From an uncultured Clostridia bacterium (GTDB lineage: Bacteria > Bacillota > Clostridia > Oscillospirales > Acutalibacteraceae): a stretch of 5,577 nt of DNA. Below the pieces are notes generated by a model, which worked only from the letters and a program-made list of their open reading frames with translations, was not told where the DNA came from and ran no database searches. Below, piece after piece: positions 1-4,442 of the stretch; within the stretch, counting starts at the first letter, position 1, and each line of letters begins with the position of its first letter. A program made the translations under genes and the position numbers. The stretch lies in the NCBI GenBank assembly GCA_947165615.1, contig CAMVBD010000124.1:1-5577 (forward strand). The letters are read 5' to 3'.

Positions 1-1901
1 TAAAGGGAGGTCGTCACGGGGTTCACCGCGGCGTCAAGATCCGACAGGCCCTTTTTCATGCTCTGCTTTGCGGCTCTCGCCAGTTCCCCCGCGTCCTTGG
101 CGGTCTTCATTTCCTTCCGGAGCCGGTCGACCTCCATCAAAAGGGCGTTGGCCTCCCGGCGGGCGTTTTCGCTGATGCGCATGGCTTCGCCCTGCGCTTT
201 TTCGAATTCCTTTTGTCTCAGGTCCTCCGCGTCCCGGAGTTTATTCTCCGCGTCGCGCAGCTTTTCTTCATACTGCCGCCGCACGTCGTCGGCCGCCTTC
301 TGCTCGGCCTCCATCTGTAAGCGGGAGCGCTCCAGGCTGTCCACCACGTTTTCAAAGCGGCGGCTCTCTTCGCTGACAAATTCCTTGGCGCGTTCAATGA
401 CGCCGGGGTCCATGCCGAGTTTTTCGGAAATGGCAAAGGCGTTGGAGCGCCCGGGCACGCCGATCAAAAGGCGATAGGTCGGGCGCAGGGTGTTGACGTC
501 GAATTCGCAGCAGGCGTTTTCCACGCGCGCGGTCTCAAGCGCGTAGGTCTTGAGTTCCGCGTAGTGGGTGGTCGCGGCGATCTTTGCGCCCGCAAGGTGC
601 AGGCGCTCGAGAATCGCGGTCGCCAGCGCCGCGCCCTCCACGGGGTCGGTGCCCGCGCCGAGTTCGTCGATCAGCACAAGGCTGTCCTCGTCGCTGTTTT
701 CCAAAATCTGCACGATGTTGACCATGTGGGACGAAAACGTGGAAAGGCTTTGCTCGATGCTCTGTTCGTCGCCGATGTCCGCGAACACGTTTTTGTAGAC
801 GGAGATCTTCGATCCGTCGGAGGCGGGGATCAGCAGCCCGCACTGCGCCATCAGGGTCAAAAGCCCCAGCGTTTTAATGGACACGGTCTTGCCGCCGGTG
901 TTGGGGCCGGTGATGACAAGGGTGTCAAAGTCCCGCCCAAGGTTAATATCCACCGGCACGACTTTTTTTGGGTCCAAAAGCGGGTGCCGCGCCTTTTTAA
1001 GGTCGGTGATCCCGTCGTCCGTGAGCGTGGGCACGCCGGCCTTCATTTTGTACCCGAGCTGTGCGCGGGCAAAAATCAGGTTCAACTCGACCAGGCTTTC
1101 GTAATTGTGTTTGATGGTGTCGGCGTAGTCGCCGCACAGGGCGGACAGTTCCGCTAAAATGCGTTCGATCTCTTCCTTTTCTTTGCTCTCGAGGACTTTG
1201 ATGTCGTTGTTGGCCTCGACCACCGCCATCGGCTCAATGAACACGGTTGCGCCGGAGCCGGAGGTGTCGTGCACAAGCCCCGCGACCTCGCCCCGGTGCT
1301 CGTTTTTGACCGGGATGACGAAGCGCCCGTTGCGCTGGGTGATGATGGCCTCCTGCAAAAACTTTTGGTAATGGGAGGAGCGGATCATGCTTTCGAGCCG
1401 TTCGCGGATGGACTGCGCCTTGTTGCGTTTTTTGCGGCGGATGTCGGCAAGCGCGGGAGAAGCGAGATCGGCGACCTCCTCTTCGGACAGGATGCTGGTG
1501 TTGATGCGCTCCTCAAGCATGCGATTCGGCAGCAGGGACGAAAAATAGACGTCCAGCACCGAGTCCGTGCCGGGGTTATTGAAGCGCCACTCGTGTACGC
1601 CGCGGATGACCCGCAGCACCTCCGCCACGTCCAAAAGTTCGCGCGGGGTCAGTACGCCCCCGGCGTTGGAGCGGGCGAGGGAGGAATTGACGTTTTTCAT
1701 CGCGCCGAAGGAGGGCGAGCCGTACCGCGCCATCAGCGTATGGGCGGCGCCGGTCTGGTTCATAAGCGCCGTCGCCTCATAAAGCGTTTCGACGGGCGTA
1801 ACGTCCAGCGCCTCGCGTTTGGCGTCTTCCCCGGCGCACAGGGCGGAAAGCTGCTCTAAGATCTTGTCCAGTTCCAGAGCCTTGTGATGACGGTTGAGCA
1901 T
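1..1901 (-). CDS. mutS2: Endonuclease MutS2, 3' end cut off by window edge
   Basis: MutS2 is a homodimeric DNA- and ribosome-associated ATPase. In the family it is linked to suppression of homologous recombination and, in Bacillus, to splitting of collided ribosomes. The frame is open from the ATG at 1901 down to base 1 and gives 633 residues without a stop. Typical MutS2 is about 780-790 residues, so roughly 150 residues are missing, including the C-terminal Smr nuclease domain. Visible in order: N-terminal core/lever region (about 1-300); Walker A GPNTGGKT (332-339); STFSSHM (387-393); Walker B LVLIDE (408-413) followed by LGAGTDP; H-loop ATTHYAEL (443-450); the MutS2-typical GVPGRSNAFAIS (481-492); then a charged coiled coil (about 505-605). 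It lacks the mismatch-recognition domain of MutS1, as expected. The ATG is supported by GAGGT six bases upstream. The catalytic ATPase residues are intact and nothing looks broken. Identification is firm; the presence of the Smr domain cannot be seen here. Confidence 0.97.
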   Translation of the reverse strand, partial: MLNRHHKALELDKILEQLSALCAGEDAKREALDVTPVETLYEATALMNQTGAAHTLMARYGSPSFGAMKNVNSSLARSNAGGVLTPRELLDVAEVLRVIRGVHEWRFNNPGTDSVLDVYFSSLLPNRMLEERINTSILSEEEVADLASPALADIRRKKRNKAQSIRERLESMIRSSHYQKFLQEAIITQRNGRFVIPVKNEHRGEVAGLVHDTSGSGATVFIEPMAVVEANNDIKVLESKEKEEIERILAELSALCGDYADTIKHNYESLVELNLIFARAQLGYKMKAGVPTLTDDGITDLKKARHPLLDPKKVVPVDINLGRDFDTLVITGPNTGGKTVSIKTLGLLTLMAQCGLLIPASDGSKISVYKNVFADIGDEQSIEQSLSTFSSHMVNIVQILENSDEDSLVLIDELGAGTDPVEGAALATAILERLHLAGAKIAATTHYAELKTYALETARVENACCEFDVNTLRPTYRLLIGVPGRSNAFAISEKLGMDPGVIERAKEFVSEESRRFENVVDSLERSRLQMEAEQKAADDVRRQYEEKLRDAENKLRDAEDLRQKEFEKAQGEAMRISENARREANALLMEVDRLRKEMKTAKDAGELARAAKQSMKKGLSDLDAAVNPVTTSL

Positions 1902-1907
1902 ATGGGT

Positions 1908-1913
1908 ACCTCA
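1908..1913 (-). promoter_or_regulatory. Ribosome binding site of mutS2
   Basis: On the minus strand TGAGGT lies six bases upstream of the ATG at 1901. An ATG overlapping this site (1914-1912) is out of frame with MutS2, so the site decides in favour of the start at 1901, which also matches the usual MutS2 N-terminus (MLNRHHKALELDKIL). Confidence 0.7.
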
Positions 1914-1933
1914 TGGGCCGCGCTTTGCGCGGC

Positions 1934-1968
1934 GGGTGCACGGGCACACGGGTGCACGGGTGCACGGG
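1934..1968 (+). repeat. Tandem 8-bp repeat, four units
   Basis: Units are 1934-1941 GGGTGCAC, 1942-1949 GGGCACAC, 1950-1957 GGGTGCAC and 1958-1965 GGGTGCAC, followed by GGG. Three units are identical and one differs at two bases. The array sits directly after the 1917-1933 hairpin and ends about 33 bp upstream of the mutS2 start (1901). Confidence 0.85.
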
Positions 1969-2001
1969 AAAATCGGTTGCCGCCTTCGGCGGCGGGAGAA
2001 C

Positions 2002-2030
2002 GATATGTAAGAAAAACGATGGGTTATCAA
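2002..2030 (-). promoter_or_regulatory. Weak candidate promoter for mutS2
   Basis: In the AT-richer core of the galK-mutS2 gap the minus strand has TTGATA (2030-2025), a good -35 match. It is followed 15-17 bases later by only mediocre -10 candidates (TACATA at 2009-2004, CATATC at 2007-2002). The position, about 100 bases before mutS2, suits a promoter, but the -10 match is poor. mutS2 could equally be read from the upstream operon. Confidence 0.25.
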
Positions 2031-2072
2031 AAAGGCTGACGGAATACGGAACAGAAAAAACATATTTCCCAT

Positions 2073-2154
2073 GTGCCCGTGAACCGTGCGCCCGCGCGCC
2101 CGCCGCGAAGCGGCAGAACACCGTGTGCCCGAGAACCGTGCGCCCGTGCGCCCG
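2073..2154 (-). repeat. Direct repeat of 30 bp, two copies 52 bp apart
   Basis: Positions 2073-2102 and 2125-2154 match at 28 of 30 bases, differing only at the 8th and 23rd base. Between them lie the hairpin 2102-2114 and ACACCGT. Each copy is made of degenerate 8-mer units of the same GGGCGCAC type, read on the minus strand. The pair therefore looks like a duplication of one hairpin-plus-array module. Confidence 0.8.
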
Positions 2155-2182
2155 CAAAGGCGACGCGTCGCCTTTGCTTTTT
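2154..2182 (+). terminator. Perfect 24-bp palindrome with T-tract on the plus strand, next to the galK stop
   Basis: GCAAAGGCGACG (2154-2165) is followed immediately by its exact reverse complement (2166-2177), then TTTTT (2178-2182). As a plus-strand transcript this is a strong intrinsic terminator shape, with the T-tract overlapping the galK stop codon. Read in the galK direction the A-tract comes first and the hairpin is followed by GGGCGCACGG, so there is no U-tract and termination of galK mRNA would be poor. It may instead serve as a 3' stabilising hairpin, or stop antisense transcripts. No plus-strand gene needing a terminator is visible. The structure is certain; its role is not. Confidence 0.5.
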
Positions 2183-3455
2183 AAACCTCCGTTCCGCCGA
2201 AGGGACGGATCTCGAGCACGTAGCAGGCGCCTTTGCCGAAGAGGGACTCGAGGCGGGAGATGTAGGCGTCGAGCATGTCGTCCGGGACAAAGGCCTGGAT
2301 GGTGCCGGCAAAGCCGCCGCCGTGGACGCGCCACGCGCCCTTGCCGCGCAGCACGGATTCGCTCAGCGCCAGCGCCAAAGCGACCGGCTGATGGGCGGGG
2401 TCGGAGGAGGCGTAGACGTTTTGGTTATAGGTGAAGGAGGACAGGCCGGACTCGATGATCAGGGCCTTGAAGGCGTCAAAGTCGCCGTTTGTCAGCGCGA
2501 CGCGCTGGGCTTCCACGCGGCGGTTTTCGGCAAAGAAATGCAGCGCGCGCAGCACCGGGCGCTCGCCGAGGGTCTCGCGCAGGGCCTTCACGTTGTCGAG
2601 CACGGCGTCCTCGTCGGTCTCCCGGAGGCAGGATTTGCCGAAGAAGCCCGCCACGGCCTCCATCTCGCGGCGGATGGACGCGTATTCGTCGGTCAGATCC
2701 GCGTGGTCGGCCTTGGTGTCGGTGATGACAAGGTGATGTCCGGTTTTGCCGAAGTCAAAGGCGACGGGCTCCACGACCGGATGGTCGGGATCGGCAAAGT
2801 CGATGGCGACGAAGCTTCCGACGGAGCAGGCCATCTGATCCATAAGGCCGCAGGGCTTGCCGAAGAACTCGTTTTCGGCGTACTGGGCGATCTGGGCGAT
2901 CTCGACGGGCGAGATTTTGCCGTCGTTATAAAGGTAATTGAGCATGGTGCCGACCAGCACTTCAAACGCGGCGGAGGAGGACATGCCGGAGCCCTTTAAG
3001 ACGTTGTTGACGGTCACGCTTTTAAAACCGCCGACGTTGTAGCCGAGCTGCTTAAAGCGGGCGGCCACGCCGCGCACCAGCGCCGCGCTCTTTTCGTGCT
3101 CCTTTTCCTGCGGCACCAGCACGCGCGTGTCGATCGTGTCGCCGGGGTAGTTTTCGGACTTGACGACGATGATGCCGTCGTCGGTTTTCGAGGCGCAGGC
3201 TACGGCGTCCAGATTGATGGCGGCGGCCAGGACTCTGCCGTGGTTGTGGTCGGTGTGGTTGCCGCAGACCTCAGTCCGTCCGGGCGCGGAAAAGAAACGC
3301 AGGTCGCCCTCGCAGCCGAAGGCCTCCTCGTACAGATCGGTCAGATGCAGATAACGGGCCTTTACCGCGTCCCCCGCGTCCTTGTACAGACGCACAAACC
3401 GGTCGTCAAAACGGCCTTCGCGGATATCAGTCCTCGTCGTCGATAAATTGCTCAT
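2181..3455 (-). CDS. galK: Galactokinase-family GHMP sugar kinase, variant signature
   Basis: The best assignment is ATP-dependent phosphorylation of galactose to galactose 1-phosphate in the cytoplasm, the first step of the Leloir pathway. The protein has 424 residues against about 380-400 for classical GalK; the excess is mostly an N-terminal extension of about 35 residues. All three GHMP motifs are present. Motif 1 is APGRTEVCGNHTDHNHG (57-73), motif 2 GSGMSSSA (155-162) and motif 3 GGGFAGT (379-385). The catalytic-base Asp is in GLMDQ (D206). Y258 in DEYASIRRE corresponds to the sugar-contacting Tyr of classical enzymes. The oddity is in motif 1: classical GRxNLIGEHTDY has become GRTEVCGNHTDH, so the sugar-binding Glu is Asn66 and the Tyr is His70. 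Arg60, His67 and Asp69 remain. The start ATG lies inside the end of the VTT gene (29 bp overlap), with AAAGGA ten bases upstream, which implies translational coupling. No epimerase or uridylyltransferase gene is adjacent. It could act on a related sugar (for example another galactose-type hexose or uronic acid), so the family is firm and the substrate only probable. Confidence 0.88.
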   Translation of the reverse strand: MSNLSTTRTDIREGRFDDRFVRLYKDAGDAVKARYLHLTDLYEEAFGCEGDLRFFSAPGRTEVCGNHTDHNHGRVLAAAINLDAVACASKTDDGIIVVKSENYPGDTIDTRVLVPQEKEHEKSAALVRGVAARFKQLGYNVGGFKSVTVNNVLKGSGMSSSAAFEVLVGTMLNYLYNDGKISPVEIAQIAQYAENEFFGKPCGLMDQMACSVGSFVAIDFADPDHPVVEPVAFDFGKTGHHLVITDTKADHADLTDEYASIRREMEAVAGFFGKSCLRETDEDAVLDNVKALRETLGERPVLRALHFFAENRRVEAQRVALTNGDFDAFKALIIESGLSSFTYNQNVYASSDPAHQPVALALALSESVLRGKGAWRVHGGGFAGTIQAFVPDDMLDAYISRLESLFGKGACYVLEIRPFGGTEV

Positions 3456-4239
3456 AATTTGAGGTTCCTTTCTCTTCTTTTATTTCCGAAGACGTTTCCG
3501 TCTGTTTTCGCTTGTAGGAGATGGACAGGATGCCCCGAAGCAGGAAGAACGAGCCGCCCGTCAGCAGGGTCAGCGCGATCAGGGGCAGGAAAAATTTGAC
3601 GCTCAGCGGATCGTAGACGTTTTGCCCGAGGAAGGAATAGGAGATGAGCCTCGGGATGAGCGTTGCGATGGAGATGACCGTATAGCGCCAGAAGGGATAT
3701 TCGAAACTGCCGTACAGAATGCTGAGCGTCGAATAGGGGATGACGGGCACGGCCCTTAGCGCGAACAGCACAAAGGGATTCGCGCGCCCCTCGGCCTCAA
3801 ACGCCGCGCCGATGATCGGGTTTTTGCGCAGCGCCCGGTTCATCCAGCTTTCGCCCATGATGACGCCGGTGTAATAGCGGAACATGATGTTGAACAGCAT
3901 GCCGGCGGTGTTGATCAGAAAACTCCACACCGGCTCGAACACCATGGCGGTGATGATGTAGAGCGCGGGGAAGGGATAGGCCGGCGTCAGACTTCGCAGG
4001 ATATATAACAGGAAGATGACGATGACGATCAGCCATTTGTTTCCCAGCGCCGAGACCATCGCCTCAAAGTCGGTCAGGAAGGTCAGATATTGCTGATACC
4101 GCTCCTGCACGCCCGGGAACTGCAGCAGGATGACAATGACAAGCATCACCGCCGAGGCGATAAACGACACGATCCCCAGCAGCTTGTAGAGTCTCAGTAT
4201 GAATTTTTCCCGGTCTTTGATGCGATTGCGTTCCGCCAA
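3427..4239 (-). CDS. VTT/DedA-like (TVP38/TMEM64, SNARE-associated) membrane protein
   Basis: This is an integral membrane protein of 270 residues from the VTT (DedA/TVP38/TMEM64) superfamily. Members are linked to lipid scrambling or flipping and membrane homeostasis, but this one has no assigned substrate. Hydrophobic segments are seen at about 19-40, 68-82, 90-128, 183-205 and 214-236. The VTT core runs from about 85 to 205. It includes PFPALYIITAMVFEP (89-103), a segment breaking the membrane pattern, and the family hallmark R-x-x-P-x-x-P in ALRAVPVIPYS (160-170). A positively charged N-terminus (RNRIKDREK) and a highly charged C-terminal tail (242-270, ending IDDED) are probably cytoplasmic. 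The start is TTG. No in-frame ATG exists between it and an upstream in-frame stop, and GGTGATC stands correctly placed before it. It is the first gene after a strong promoter and overlaps galK by 29 bp, so the two form an operon. Why a membrane protein is paired with a sugar kinase is unknown. Confidence 0.85.
   Translation of the reverse strand: MAERNRIKDREKFILRLYKLLGIVSFIASAVMLVIVILLQFPGVQERYQQYLTFLTDFEAMVSALGNKWLIVIVIFLLYILRSLTPAYPFPALYIITAMVFEPVWSFLINTAGMLFNIMFRYYTGVIMGESWMNRALRKNPIIGAAFEAEGRANPFVLFALRAVPVIPYSTLSILYGSFEYPFWRYTVISIATLIPRLISYSFLGQNVYDPLSVKFFLPLIALTLLTGGSFFLLRGILSISYKRKQTETSSEIKEEKGTSNYEQFIDDED
3466..3471 (-). promoter_or_regulatory. Ribosome binding site of galK within the upstream gene
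   Basis: AAAGGA on the minus strand stands ten bases before the ATG at 3455 and lies inside the coding end of the VTT-domain gene. It supports this start over later GTG codons. Because the upstream gene is still being translated across it, it also supports coupled translation. Confidence 0.6.
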
Positions 4240-4241
4240 GT

Positions 4242-4248
4242 GATCACC
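4242..4248 (-). promoter_or_regulatory. Ribosome binding site deciding a TTG start
   Basis: The minus strand reads GGTGATC, then AC, then TTG. GGTGATC is complementary to the GATCACC near the 3' end of 16S rRNA. It is the downstream half of the long Shine-Dalgarno AGGAGGTGATC, and in that register the GGAGG position would sit seven bases before the start. This makes the TTG at 4239 credible although no purine-rich AGGAGG is present. Confidence 0.55.
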
Positions 4249-4271
4249 GTAAAGCCATAAAGTTTCATATT

Positions 4272-4300
4272 ATTGTAACATATATAACGGGGACTTGCAA
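4272..4300 (-). promoter_or_regulatory. Sigma-A type promoter, extended -10, for the VTT-galK operon
   Basis: The minus strand has -35 TTGCAA (4300-4295), a 17-base spacer, and -10 TACAAT (4277-4272) preceded by TGT, giving the extended -10 motif TGnTACAAT. Transcription should start near 4265, leaving a leader of about 26 bases before the TTG at 4239. T-tracts of the adjacent tandem repeat lie just upstream of the -35 and could act as an UP element; that last point is inference. Confidence 0.85.
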
Positions 4301-4304
4301 GAGG

Positions 4305-4377
4305 GAAAATGGAAAAAGCCCGCCGTACAGAAAATGGAAAAAGCCCGCCTGCAGAAAATGGAAAAAGCCCGCCTGCG
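4305..4377 (-). repeat. Three tandem 24-25 bp copies of a terminator half-arm with T-tract
   Basis: Copies lie at 4305-4329 (25 bp), 4330-4353 and 4354-4377 (24 bp each). On the minus strand each contains GGCGGGCTTTTTCCATTTTC and they differ only in the 4-5 base linker (TGCA, TGTAC or similar). Each copy has the 3' stem arm and T-tract of an intrinsic terminator. Only the copy at 4354-4377 has a matching 5' arm next to it. The array fills the space between the terminators and the -35 of the next promoter. Confidence 0.85.
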
Positions 4378-4385
4378 GCGGCGGG
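4362..4385 (-). terminator. Second, tandem terminator-like hairpin
   Basis: On the minus strand CCCGCC (4385-4380) and GGCGGG (4373-4368) can form a 6-bp stem with a 6-base loop, followed by C and TTTTT. It lies some 20 bases after the main terminator and would act as a back-up. Its 3' arm belongs to the tandem repeat copy 4354-4377. Confidence 0.6.
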
Positions 4386-4407
4386 GCAGGGGATTCGCCG
4401 CGAAAAC

Positions 4408-4430
4408 AAAAAGCCCGCTTTCGCGGGCTT
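4408..4430 (-). terminator. Intrinsic terminator of the 4443-5577 gene
   Basis: On the minus strand AAGCCCGC, a GAAA tetraloop, then GCGGGCTT run into TTTG and a further T-tract. The stem has six G-C pairs plus two A-U pairs closed on a stable GNRA loop. It starts 13 bases after the TGA stop, so it separates this gene from the VTT-galK operon. Confidence 0.92.
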
Positions 4431-4442
4431 GGGGGAGGGGGG

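Larger units (their letters stand above)
1917..2177. repeat. Composite inverted repeat: hairpins plus GGGYRCAC 8-mer arrays
   Basis: Almost the whole galK-mutS2 gap is one structured, noncoding block. The left arm on the plus strand has a 7-bp stem hairpin GCCGCGCTTTGCGCGGC (1917-1933), then four tandem 8-mers (GGGTGCAC, GGGCACAC, GGGTGCAC, GGGTGCAC; 1934-1965) and a final GGG. The right arm on the minus strand has two copies of the same design. One is the palindrome at 2177-2154 followed by GGGCGCAC units. The other is GCCGCTTCGCGGC (2114-2102) followed by GGGCGCGC, GGGCGCAC and GGGCACAT down to 2068. A further hairpin GCCGCCTTCGGCGGC lies at 1979-1993. The arms face each other across a core of about 100 bp (1969-2067) that is richer in A and T. 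The layout resembles a REP/BIME-type or MITE-like intergenic element. I see no transposase and cannot name a family. Confidence 0.8.

Noticed and set aside
564..1859. Plus-strand open frames of nearly 200 codons (564-1157 and 1269-1859)
   Set aside because: Both are antisense to the uninterrupted MutS2 frame, which carries Walker A, Walker B and H-loop motifs. They are by-products of high GC third positions.
1917..2177. CRISPR array
   Set aside because: The repeats are 8-mers without spacers or hairpin-array modules in opposite orientations; there are no evenly spaced identical repeats with unique spacers and no cas gene.
1902..2180. Riboswitch or structured leader RNA upstream of mutS2
   Set aside because: The hairpins are repeats of one simple design with arrays between them. 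I recognise no conserved riboswitch core, and mutS2 is not a usual riboswitch target.
1913..2434. Plus- and minus-strand frames crossing the repeat element (for example 1913-2434 plus, 1777-2334 minus)
   Set aside because: They run across noncoding repeats and the ends of real genes in the wrong frame, with Arg/Pro/Gly/Ala-rich low-complexity products.
2073..2999. Long plus-strand open frame (308 codons) opposite galK
   Set aside because: It lies antisense to a clear GHMP kinase with all motifs. Its composition (rich in Gly, Val, Ala, His, Asp) is what the GC-rich complement of a coding frame gives, and it starts in the repeat element with no convincing ribosome binding site.
4194..4268. Short minus-strand frame of 24 codons (ATG at 4268) overlapping the VTT start, possible leader peptide
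   Set aside because: The ATG lies only three bases past the -10 box, at or upstream of the expected transcription start near 4265, so it should not be on the mRNA, and it has no ribosome binding site.
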